64,000 nucleotides of DNA. Origin: Tyzzerella sp. GTDB taxonomy: Bacteria; Bacillota; Clostridia; Lachnospirales; Lachnospiraceae. A program made the translations under genes and the position numbers. Each line of letters starts with the position of its first letter. Positions within the stretch are counted from its first letter, which is position 1. Of this stretch, positions 20,306-28,268 are shown piece by piece. The stretch lies in assembly GCA_017416155.1 (NCBI GenBank), contig JAFQDE010000021.1, positions 62,001 through 126,000 of the forward strand, in the 5' to 3' direction. The notes under the pieces are model-generated. The model did not search any database. It was not told the origin of the DNA and worked only from the letters and a program-made list of their open reading frames with translations.

Positions 20306-20328
20306 ATAATTTCCTCTTGTTGTATAAT
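20299..20328 (+). promoter_or_regulatory. Putative promoter for tmcAL
   Basis: Plus-strand -35 TTGTCA (20299-20304) and consensus -10 TATAAT (20323-20328) with an 18-base spacer. It shares its -35 with the mgtE promoter on the other strand and leaves a leader of roughly 90 bases before the tmcAL start. Confidence 0.6.
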
Positions 20329-20360
20329 ATGTTCATCGTTCAGAGTAAGCAGGTTTTGAG

Positions 20361-20397
20361 AAAACTATGATGAATGCTTCCATTCAAGAATAGTTTT
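20361..20397 (+). other. Hairpin in the tmcAL 5' leader
   Basis: AAAACTAT and ATAGTTTT pair as an 8-bp outer stem; inside, GAATG and CATTC pair around CTTC, with an asymmetric internal loop. The structure ends 30 bases before the tmcAL start. It lacks the GC-rich stem plus U-tract of a convincing terminator, so its role is unknown. Confidence 0.45.
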
Positions 20398-20426
20398 ACC
20401 AAAAACTAACAGAAAAGGAGTCATCT

Positions 20427-21635
20427 ATGAGAGTTGTCGGTTTGATTGCTGAATACAACCCGTTTCACAATGGACATCAATATCATATAGAAAAAGCCAA
20501 AGAAGTTGCAAACGCAGACTTTGCTGTGGTTGTAATGAGCGGAAACTTTGTTCAGAGAGGCACACCTGCCATTATGCCAAAACATCTGCGTGCAGAAATG
20601 GCTTTGAAATCCGGCGCAGATTTGGTTATTGAATTACCTGTGTTCTATGCCACTGGTACTGCGGAACAATTTGCCTATGGCGCGGTATCTTTATTGCATA
20701 AATTAGGTTGTGTAGATGCAATATGTTTCGGAAGTGAATGCGGGGATATCAACGCTTTGTCAGAATTGGCAAAAATATTGTGTGCAGAATCGTCAGAATA
20801 TAAGGTTGCTCTTCAAACCGCTCTTCGTTCGGGAATGTCTTTTCCTCTTGCAAGACAGAAATCATTAGATAAACTGTACCCTAACTGTAATTATAGTCAA
20901 TTATTATCGGAGCCAAACAATATATTAGGTATTGAGTATCTAAAAGCTTTATATCGTCAAGGCAGTAACATAGAACCCTTGACTATACAACGCGAAGTGT
21001 CACATTATCATGACACAGAGTTGCAGACTCAATTCAGTTCTGCCAGTGCTCTTCGAAATACAATTGCAGACGGAGATTTCACTAAGTTATACGGACAGAT
21101 TCCTTCTGCATGCATGCTTTCTTTAGAGAAAGCTTATAAAGTAAGATACCCTGTATATACTGACGATTTTTCATTACTATTAAAATATAAGTTATTGAAT
21201 GAAACTTTGAAAACTTTGGTTGAGTATGCAGATGTTTCGGAAGAATTGGCAAATCGAATTTATAACCGTTTGAACGATTATGTATCTTTTGAACAGTTTT
21301 GTGGATTATTAAAGACGAAAGAAATTACCTATACAAGAATTAGTCGAGCACTGATTCATATATTACTTGGTGTAAAGAAAAGCGATTATGAAGAGATTGA
21401 GTATGCGCGTGTGTTGGGATTTCGAAGTTCATCCAGTGTTTTGTTGTCTGAATTGAAGCAGTCGTCATCTATTCCTTTGATTACAAAGTTAAACAAAGTC
21501 GAAAATTTGTCTGAATCAGCAAGATATATACTTAAAATTGACATTTACGCTTCAAACATATATGAATCCGTTGTGTCAGACAAGTTCAAAACACCATTTA
21601 TCAACGAACTTCAACATCAAATCATCAAGCTTTAG
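20427..21635 (+). CDS. tmcAL: tRNA(Met) cytidine acetate ligase (TmcAL / DUF795)
   Basis: Forms N4-acetylcytidine at the wobble position of elongator tRNA-Met from acetate and ATP. The nucleotidyltransferase fold is marked by GLIAEYNPFHNGHQYH (residues 5-20, the HxGH-type motif) with VVMSGNFVQRGTPAIM at about residues 36-51 and ELPVFYATGTAEQFAYGAV near residue 72. The length of 402 residues matches the family (YlbM in Bacillus). AAAAGGAG precedes the ATG. It is the only clear plus-strand gene in the host part, divergent from mgtE, and ends in a good terminator. Confidence 0.92.
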   Translation: MRVVGLIAEYNPFHNGHQYHIEKAKEVANADFAVVVMSGNFVQRGTPAIMPKHLRAEMALKSGADLVIELPVFYATGTAEQFAYGAVSLLHKLGCVDAICFGSECGDINALSELAKILCAESSEYKVALQTALRSGMSFPLARQKSLDKLYPNCNYSQLLSEPNNILGIEYLKALYRQGSNIEPLTIQREVSHYHDTELQTQFSSASALRNTIADGDFTKLYGQIPSACMLSLEKAYKVRYPVYTDDFSLLLKYKLLNETLKTLVEYADVSEELANRIYNRLNDYVSFEQFCGLLKTKEITYTRISRALIHILLGVKKSDYEEIEYARVLGFRSSSSVLLSELKQSSSIPLITKLNKVENLSESARYILKIDIYASNIYESVVSDKFKTPFINELQHQIIKL

Positions 21636-21639
21636 CAAG

Positions 21640-21682
21640 TTGTGGGTATAGAGAATTGTTTTTGTTTGTCCTATACCCACAA
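21640..21682 (+). terminator. Intrinsic terminator after tmcAL
   Basis: A perfect 12-bp stem (TTGTGGGTATAG / CTATACCCACAA) with a 19-base loop, followed by TTTTTG on the plus strand, begins 5 bases after the tmcAL stop codon. Confidence 0.85.
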
Positions 21683-21729
21683 TTTTTGTTTCAAGCCGCA
21701 AGATGCGCAAACAGACACTATAATCCTAT

Positions 21730-23094
21730 CTAATTCTTAAAACTATGTATCGGTGCAGGAATTCTTCCTTTTCGGTTCACGAATGCACTACAATCAAACT
21801 CATTCACCGGTATAATCGGTGCATATCCAAGAAGTCCTCCAAACTCAGCAACTTCTCCGACATCTTTTCCGATAACCGGAATGAGTCTCACTGCCGTTGT
21901 CTTCTGGTTCACCATACCGATTGCCATCTCATCAGCAATAATTCCCGAAATAGTAGACGCCTTCGTCTTACCCGGAATTGCAATCATATCAAGACCAACA
22001 GAACATACACATGTCATAGCCTCTAACTTCTCTAACGTCAATGCGCCGACTGATACTGCATCAATCATACCTTGATCTTCACTAACCGGGATAAACGCAC
22101 CACTAAGTCCACCTACATAAGAGGATGCCATAACGCCACCCTTTTTTACTTGGTCATTGAGCATTGCAAGTGCAGCGGTCGTTCCCGGAGCACCAACTCT
22201 CTCCAAACCGATTTCTTCTAATATCTCAGCAATACTGTCACCAACTGCCGGCGTCGGTGCAAGTGACAAGTCAATAATACCAAATGGAATGCCAAGGCGT
22301 TTAGAAGCCTCTCCTGCAACCAGCTGACCGACACGCGTAATCTTAAAGGCTGTCTTCTTAATTGTCTCACACAGTTCCTCAAAACCTTTTCCGCGAACCT
22401 GCTCAATAGCATGTTTTACAACACCCGGGCCACTGACACCAACGTTAATCACCGCATCCGCTTCGGTTACACCTAAGAATGCACCCGCCATAAATGGATT
22501 ATCATCCGGTGCATTACAAAAGATAACTAACTTCGCGCATCCTAATGAATCACGGTCTTTTGTTGCCTCAGCTGCTTCTTTTACAATCTCTCCGCAGAGC
22601 TTCACTGCGTCCATATTAATTCCTGTCTTGGTAGAACCGACATTAACAGAACTACATACCCTCTCTGTCACTGCAAGTGCTTCCGGAATCGAGCGAATTA
22701 GATTCTCTTCCGCAGGTGTCATTCCTTTAGACACAAGCGCTGAGTATCCACCGATAAAGTTCACACCCACTGTATGCGCAGCTTTATCCAAAGTCTTTGC
22801 AATTGTTACAAAGTCAGCAGGGCTTTTACATGCTGCTGCACCAATTAAAGAAATCGGTGTGATTGAGATACGTTTGTTGACAATCGGAATACCGAATTCT
22901 TTTTCAATTGCCTGTCCGGTTGGAACCAAATCCTTCGCAATTGTTGTAATCTTGTTATAGATTTTTTCGTTTAATTTCTCCAAATCAGAATCAATACAGT
23001 CCATAAGACTAATTCCGAGCGTAATGGTACGGACATCGAGATTCTCCTGTGAAATCATCTGATTGGTCTCTGTAACTTCATAAATATTAATCAT
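21730..23094 (-). CDS. PFL family protein (DUF711 / UPF0210)
   Basis: A conserved 454-residue protein of the UPF0210 family, structurally related to pyruvate formate-lyase-like folds but without a demonstrated reaction. Recognisable stretches are [17 protein letters not shown] (residues 19-35), [15 protein letters not shown] and [15 protein letters not shown]. The gene is almost always next to an ACT-domain gene, as here: the ACT protein ends 20 bp upstream. Start ATG at 23094 follows CAGGAGATTATC. Confidence 0.9.
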   Translation of the reverse strand: MINIYEVTETNQMISQENLDVRTITLGISLMDCIDSDLEKLNEKIYNKITTIAKDLVPTGQAIEKEFGIPIVNKRISITPISLIGAAACKSPADFVTIAKTLDKAAHTVGVNFIGGYSALVSKGMTPAEENLIRSIPEALAVTERVCSSVNVGSTKTGINMDAVKLCGEIVKEAAEATKDRDSLGCAKLVIFCNAPDDNPFMAGAFLGVTEADAVINVGVSGPGVVKHAIEQVRGKGFEELCETIKKTAFKITRVGQLVAGEASKRLGIPFGIIDLSLAPTPAVGDSIAEILEEIGLERVGAPGTTAALAMLNDQVKKGGVMASSYVGGLSGAFIPVSEDQGMIDAVSVGALTLEKLEAMTCVCSVGLDMIAIPGKTKASTISGIIADEMAIGMVNQKTTAVRLIPVIGKDVGEVAEFGGLLGYAPIIPVNEFDCSAFVNRKGRIPAPIHSFKN

Positions 23095-23114
23095 GATAAT
23101 CTCCTGTCTTCCTC

Positions 23115-23387
23115 TTAAAGTCTGTGCATTTTTTCAAAGATTTCTGCTCTCTGGCAACGAATGGTTACACCGATTTCCTCACCGATTACTTCCAATTCCT
23201 CAGCTACAGTTCCGAATTCCTTCTCTGCCTTACTGACGTCTGTAACCATCATCATATTGAAATATCCCTGAACGATTGTCTGTGAAATATCCAGAATATT
23301 GATATTATTCTCTGCCAAATATGTACATACCTTGGCGATAATACCCACGGTGTCTTTTCCCACTACTGTGATAATACATTTTTTCAT
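23115..23387 (-). CDS. ACT domain-containing protein (UPF0237)
   Basis: A single 90-residue ACT domain ([23 protein letters not shown] at the N-terminus), the amino-acid-binding regulatory fold. Proteins of this family pair with the PFL/UPF0210 gene, found directly downstream, and probably form a complex or regulate it. The ligand is unknown. Confidence 0.9.
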   Translation of the reverse strand: MKKCIITVVGKDTVGIIAKVCTYLAENNINILDISQTIVQGYFNMMMVTDVSKAEKEFGTVAEELEVIGEEIGVTIRCQRAEIFEKMHRL

Positions 23388-23401
23388 AATCTACCTCCAT
23401 A

Positions 23402-24199
23402 TTAGAAACATAATATTTTTGACATCTTATCTCTATCTGCAACCATAAGCGGAATTTCATTTCCTGTAAATGGTGTGTTGCCCATTGTAACTTCTAATTT
23501 CACCGTCTCATATGCAAGTTCAGGAAAATTATTTTCCTTGCTCAAATGTCCAAGTACAATGTGTTTCATCTTGTCGTGCAAGATTTCACAAAGCAATCGC
23601 CCTGATAATTCATTTGACAAGTGTCCTAATTCACCAAGGACACGTCTTTTTAGCGGATATGGATAAGGGCCAACCTCCACCATATGAACATCATGATTTG
23701 CTTCCAGAACAACGGCATCCAGATTCTTCAAGTTCTCTACAATATATTCATTATAGTGACCCAGATCTGTCGCAATCGCCATCGCCTTATCTTCTCCTTC
23801 GATTCGAAATCCGATCGGCTCGTTTGCATCATGTGAAATAGCAAAGGATTTCACCTTTAAATCACCAATCTCAAAGACTTCATCACGTGCAATCTCATGA
23901 AAAAGTCCGTCCGGCATGTTTCCTAATGTTTTGCATGCACAGATACCTTCGATAGTTCCTTTTGTTGCATAGATTGGAACACTGTACCTTCTGCAGAACA
24001 CTCCCAATCCTTGGATATGGTCGGAATGTTCATGTGTAATCAGAATTCCATTTAAGTCTTCTCCACTAACCTGTAACTCGGCCAGACTTTCTTCTATTCT
24101 TTTTTTGCTGATTCCTGTGTCTACCAGCAAGTGTGTCGAATCACTCCCGACATAAATACAGTTTCCGCTGCTACCACTCGCTATGCTGCATAATCTCAT
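23402..24199 (-). CDS. MBL-fold metallo-hydrolase, WalJ/YycJ-like
   Basis: Metallo-beta-lactamase-fold hydrolase. The metal motif HEHSDHIQGL is at about residues 56-65, with further ligands in ATDLGHYNE (about residue 145) and VLGHLSKENNFP near the C-terminus. The N-terminus LCSIASGSSGNCIYVG is typical of the YycJ/WalJ group, where a role in DNA repair or cell-wall regulation has been proposed. I chose the ATG at 24199 because AGGAGTAACTAT lies directly upstream; the frame extends to 24268 but would overlap coaE by 59 bases. It follows coaE by 10 bp. Confidence 0.88.
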   Translation of the reverse strand: MRLCSIASGSSGNCIYVGSDSTHLLVDTGISKKRIEESLAELQVSGEDLNGILITHEHSDHIQGLGVFCRRYSVPIYATKGTIEGICACKTLGNMPDGLFHEIARDEVFEIGDLKVKSFAISHDANEPIGFRIEGEDKAMAIATDLGHYNEYIVENLKNLDAVVLEANHDVHMVEVGPYPYPLKRRVLGELGHLSNELSGRLLCEILHDKMKHIVLGHLSKENNFPELAYETVKLEVTMGNTPFTGNEIPLMVADRDKMSKILCF

Positions 24200-24209
24200 A
24201 TAGTTACTC

Positions 24210-24794
24210 CTATTGCATTGCTTTATCAATCTGATAACAAGTATCTTCAAAATCTCCGCCGTTGTCAATCACTATCTGACATTCTTTGCGGAAAATTTCT
24301 TCTGGAAGCTGAGATGCCATAATTGCATCAATTTTCTCATCACTGTATGCACGGCTCTCTTTCAGACGAAAACGCCTTGTGTTCTCATCTGTATAAATAT
24401 ACCACATTTCATCGCAGATTTGTTTGTAACCATCTTCCAGCAAAAGGGCTGCTTCTATGAGAAAATATTTGCTGCCATTCTCACGTGCATTACAAATGCA
24501 ATTCAGAATCTCTTCTTTCACTGCCGGATGCATAATGCTATTTAACACAAGTAATTCGTCTTGATTTCCAAAAACAATCTCCCCTAATTTCTTACGATTA
24601 ATTGTTCCGTCATCATTCAAGATATCTCTTCCAAAACATTCCAGAATCTCTACATAACATTTTTGTCCTGGTTCCTGTAACTTCCATGCCACATGGTCAG
24701 CCTGACAAATAACAGCATCGTATGCTTCTCCTATATAAGAAAGCACCCGGCTCTTACCCGAGCCGACTCCTCCCGTAATTCCTATAACCTTCAT
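24210..24794 (-). CDS. coaE: Dephospho-CoA kinase
   Basis: Phosphorylates dephospho-CoA at the 3' ribose, the last step of coenzyme A synthesis. The P-loop GITGGVGSGKS is at residues 5-15, the substrate-binding stretch is DAVICQADHVAW (about residues 26-37), and the LID region follows near RRFRLKESRAY. Length 194 is normal. It starts directly after the polA stop codon, giving the common polA-coaE linkage. Confidence 0.93.
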   Translation of the reverse strand: MKVIGITGGVGSGKSRVLSYIGEAYDAVICQADHVAWKLQEPGQKCYVEILECFGRDILNDDGTINRKKLGEIVFGNQDELLVLNSIMHPAVKEEILNCICNARENGSKYFLIEAALLLEDGYKQICDEMWYIYTDENTRRFRLKESRAYSDEKIDAIMASQLPEEIFRKECQIVIDNGGDFEDTCYQIDKAMQ

Positions 24795-27410
24795 TTATTT
24801 TGCCTCATACCAATTCTCGCCTGTATGCATATCAACATCTAACGGTACACTAAGCTGTACAGCGTGTTCCATTTCAAATGCGAGAATCTCTTTTACCTGT
24901 TCTACTTCCAATTTATGTGCTTCAATTAAAAGTTCATCATGCACCTGTAATACCAGTCTAGACTTCATATTCGCCTCTGTAAGACGTTTTTGCACATTAA
25001 TCATGGCAATCTTCATAATATCTGCCGCAGTGCCTTGAATCGGCGAATTCATGGCCACACGCTCACCAAAGGAACGCTGTATAAAGTTGCCTGAAGAAAG
25101 CTCCGGAATCGGTCTTCTACGACCAAATAGTGTCGTGACATAGCCTTTCTCTTTTCCTGATTCCACAGCACCATCTAAGAATTTCTTGATTCCAGGATAG
25201 GTTTTAAAATAATTCTCAATATACTGCGCCGCTTCATTCTTCGTAATACTGAGATCCTGGCTAAGTCCAAAAGAACTGATTCCGTACACAATTCCAAAGT
25301 TAACTGCCTTTGCGTTTCTTCTCTGTAAATCCGTCACTTCATCAAATGGAATGTGGAATACCTGCGATGCAGTCATTCGATGGATATCTCTCGCCTCTTT
25401 GTATGCAGTAATTAACTGCTCATCTCCGGAACAATGTGCTAAAATACGCAGTTCAATCTGCGAATAATCCGCATCTACAAAAATATACCCCTCTTCCGGA
25501 ACAAATACCTTACGAATCAGTCTACCAAGTTCCATACGAACCGGAATGTTCTGAAGGTTCGGTTCTGTACTGCTAATTCGTCCTGTTGCCGTGATGGTTT
25601 GATTAAATTTTCCGTGAATTCTTCCATCCATCTGGATGTAATTCGCAAGGCCATCCGCATAGGTGGATTTTAGTTTCGCAAGTTGTCTGTACTCTAAAAT
25701 CTGTGACACAATCGGATAATCCGATGCCAATTTCTCAAGTACATCTGCCGAAGTAGAATATCCTGTCTTCGTCTTCTTGCCATGTGGAAGTTCCATCTTC
25801 TCAAACAAAATGACACCCAATTGCTTCGGGGAATTGATATTAAATTCTTCCCCTGCAAGCTCGTAGATTTCTTTTTCTAGTTCCACAATGCGCATGCCGA
25901 GTTGCTCACCATAGACTCTAAGCGCCGGAGCCTCAACCTTTACACCGTTTTTCTCCATCTGATAAAGCGTAAATGCAAGTGGCATCTCGATATCAAAGAA
26001 CAACTCATCCATCTTCGCTTCTTTTAACTTTTCTAAAAGTAAACGTTGGGAAGCAAATGCTGTATACGCTTCATAAAAAGCTAATTGGATGTTTTCTTTC
26101 TTGTCATCGATTAAAATATCGAGTTGCTCTCTCGCAACATCAGAAAACTCATAGTCATTCTTAAGCGGATTCAAAAGATACGCTGCAATAATCGCATCAA
26201 AACATGCGTCTTGTTTCACATTCTCAATATATTTGAGCGCATCCTTCACATGGAACATTGATAAGGTTCTCACATATTTCGAAAGTTCCGTAATATCTTG
26301 TAATAAATAGTCTTCTGTAATTCCATGGTCCGTTGTAATTACATAGATATCTTCTGGGCCAAACGCAACACCAACGCCTGACAGTCCTACATCCAGTGCG
26401 AACAATGGCAATACATTTTGAATGTCTTTATAAAATGAGATTCCGACTACTTTTTGTTTTCTGGCTTTTGCAAAAATCGCCTCAGCCTCTTTTTTATTTG
26501 AAATAATTTTAAAATTGTCTTCAATCTTATTTGCAGGTCCTGCCACCTCAAAACGAGGCAAGAGATTCTTGAACTGCAAGCGTTGGAAGTAAACATAGGC
26601 TTCCTCCGTATAGAGATTACCAAGTCTTGCTTCCTCCAGGTCATAGACAATATTTGCATTCACGTTAATGGTTGCTAAAACCTTGCTCATCTGCGCCAAA
26701 TCATAATGCTCTTCCAATGCCTTCGCTGCGCGAGGTGGTTTTAATTCTCTTACATGTTCGAATGCATTTTCAATCGAACCATATTCTACAATAATCTTAG
26801 TAGCCGTCTTCTCACCGATACTCGGCACACCCGGTATGTTATCTGAAGTATCTCCCATAAGCGCCTTAAGGTCAATAAATTCTTTCGGTGTCACCTCGTA
26901 GCGAGCTTTCACATCATTTGCATAGTAATCTTCAACATCTGTCTTACCCTGTTTCGTCTTTGGAATACGAATCTTAATCTTCTCCGTTGCAAGTTGCAAA
27001 AGATCACGGTCACCGGAGATAATTGCCACATCCATGCCCTGATTCTCACAACGCTTTGATATTGTTCCGAGCAAATCATCAGCCTCTAATCCCGCTTGCT
27101 CTACAATCTTAACACCCATTGCATGCAGCACATCCTTAATCACAGGAACCTGCTGGCGCAGTTCATCAAGCATTGGCTTTCTGGTACCTTTGTATTCCGG
27201 ATACATCTCATGGCGGAATGTCGGTGCATGCACATCAAAAGCAACCGTCAGATATTCCGGTTTCTCTTCCTCCAATATTTTAAACATAATATTTAAAAAT
27301 CCATAGATAGCATTCGTATGAAGTCCTTCTGAATTTGTTAAATCCGGCACTCCGTAAAACGCTCGGTTCAGTATACTGTGTCCATCAATCAAAACAATTT
27401 TACTGCTCAT
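24795..27410 (-). CDS. polA: DNA polymerase I
   Basis: Replication and repair polymerase. Residues about 1-290 form the 5'-3' flap nuclease domain (LIDGHSILNRAFYG; GVPSIGEKTATKII helix-hairpin-helix). Residues about 300-460 are the 3'-5' exonuclease fold, which lacks the usual DxE metal ligands (VVGISFYKDI at the expected site) and is probably inactive, as in many Gram-positive enzymes. The polymerase domain holds motif A DADYSQIELRILAH, the O-helix RRNAKAVNFGIVYGIS and motif C LQVHDELLIE. I chose the ATG at 27410 (MSSKIVLIDG) with AGAGGAAAGA upstream. Confidence 0.95.
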   Translation of the reverse strand: MSSKIVLIDGHSILNRAFYGVPDLTNSEGLHTNAIYGFLNIMFKILEEEKPEYLTVAFDVHAPTFRHEMYPEYKGTRKPMLDELRQQVPVIKDVLHAMGVKIVEQAGLEADDLLGTISKRCENQGMDVAIISGDRDLLQLATEKIKIRIPKTKQGKTDVEDYYANDVKARYEVTPKEFIDLKALMGDTSDNIPGVPSIGEKTATKIIVEYGSIENAFEHVRELKPPRAAKALEEHYDLAQMSKVLATINVNANIVYDLEEARLGNLYTEEAYVYFQRLQFKNLLPRFEVAGPANKIEDNFKIISNKKEAEAIFAKARKQKVVGISFYKDIQNVLPLFALDVGLSGVGVAFGPEDIYVITTDHGITEDYLLQDITELSKYVRTLSMFHVKDALKYIENVKQDACFDAIIAAYLLNPLKNDYEFSDVAREQLDILIDDKKENIQLAFYEAYTAFASQRLLLEKLKEAKMDELFFDIEMPLAFTLYQMEKNGVKVEAPALRVYGEQLGMRIVELEKEIYELAGEEFNINSPKQLGVILFEKMELPHGKKTKTGYSTSADVLEKLASDYPIVSQILEYRQLAKLKSTYADGLANYIQMDGRIHGKFNQTITATGRISSTEPNLQNIPVRMELGRLIRKVFVPEEGYIFVDADYSQIELRILAHCSGDEQLITAYKEARDIHRMTASQVFHIPFDEVTDLQRRNAKAVNFGIVYGISSFGLSQDLSITKNEAAQYIENYFKTYPGIKKFLDGAVESGKEKGYVTTLFGRRRPIPELSSGNFIQRSFGERVAMNSPIQGTAADIMKIAMINVQKRLTEANMKSRLVLQVHDELLIEAHKLEVEQVKEILAFEMEHAVQLSVPLDVDMHTGENWYEAK

Positions 27411-27484
27411 TGCTCTTTCCTCTACACTTTCCAATCATTGATAACATGTATGATTTGCATATATTTTGGATTATATCACAATAA

Positions 27485-27512
27485 GAAGCTAAGAACAAAC
27501 ATTCTTAGCTTC
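27485..27512 (-). terminator. Putative terminator between the HAD gene and polA
   Basis: A perfect 11-bp stem (GAAGCTAAGAA / TTCTTAGCTTC) with a six-base loop, 10 bases after the HAD-gene stop. The minus-strand tail TTATTGTG is only weakly T-rich, so efficiency is uncertain. Confidence 0.6.
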
Positions 27513-27522
27513 AAATTATGTT

Positions 27523-28212
27523 TTATATATTCAAAATATCATATATTTCATGGAGGTCCGCAATCTCATAATCAATCTTGTAATCCCCAATGCATGGTGC
27601 CTTAGAAGGATTGTACCAACAAGTGAGAATTCCTGCGTTATTGCCACCACGAATATCGCTTGTCAGAGAATCACCAATAATCACAACTTCCGATTTGTCA
27701 ATTGGCCCAATATCAGCAAACACTTTGTTAAAGAATTCTACATTTGGTTTTTCTACACCCAAGTCCTCTGAAAGATACACTCCATCAAAAAGTTCTCCGA
27801 GTCCTGAAAGGCGAAGTTTCTTCGTCTGTGCTACAACCGTTCCATTCGAAACTGCATATTGCTTTACCTGCCCTTTCAAAGATTTTACAATGTTATAACC
27901 GTCATCGCGAAATACAATGGTATCACCCAGACTCAGTTGATATTCCTTATTGAATTCCGGCGCAATACTCGTATCAAGTCCCTCTGCCGCAAAAAAATCT
28001 ACAAATCTTCCCACGAGAACCTGTGGTTTAGTCACTTCGCCACGTTCCAATCGTTCCCAATAAGAACGGTTGATTTTGGAGTATCTTTGAATCATTTCAT
28101 CCGTGCATTCACCAAGTTCAAAGCGTTCAAACAAAGTTTTAATTGCTTCCTTCTCTGCTGCGTGAAAGTCAAGTAATGTTGCGTCAATATCCCATAAAAT
28201 TGTTTTAATCAT
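27523..28212 (-). CDS. HAD-superfamily hydrolase, YjjG-type nucleotidase
   Basis: HAD motif I is ILWDIDATLLDF (residues 5-16), with the nucleophile and acid-base aspartates; here the second Asp is followed by Ala rather than the usual Gly. Motif II is AVSNGT (about residue 119), the motif III Lys is in GVEKPN, and motif IV is VVIIGDSLTSDIRGG (about residues 177-191). The helical cap and length of 229 residues match the YjjG/TIGR02254 group, 5'-nucleotidases that clean non-canonical nucleotides. Substrate is inferred from family only. Confidence 0.85.
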   Translation of the reverse strand: MIKTILWDIDATLLDFHAAEKEAIKTLFERFELGECTDEMIQRYSKINRSYWERLERGEVTKPQVLVGRFVDFFAAEGLDTSIAPEFNKEYQLSLGDTIVFRDDGYNIVKSLKGQVKQYAVSNGTVVAQTKKLRLSGLGELFDGVYLSEDLGVEKPNVEFFNKVFADIGPIDKSEVVIIGDSLTSDIRGGNNAGILTCWYNPSKAPCIGDYKIDYEIADLHEIYDILNI

Positions 28213-28268
28213 CTTATTTTACCTCGCACTCAATTTTTATTGTATATACTTGCCAAAGCAAAATGGTT

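Noticed and set aside
24795..27410. Active proofreading domain in DNA polymerase I
   Set aside because: The DxE metal-binding motif of the 3'-5' exonuclease is not present in the corresponding region.
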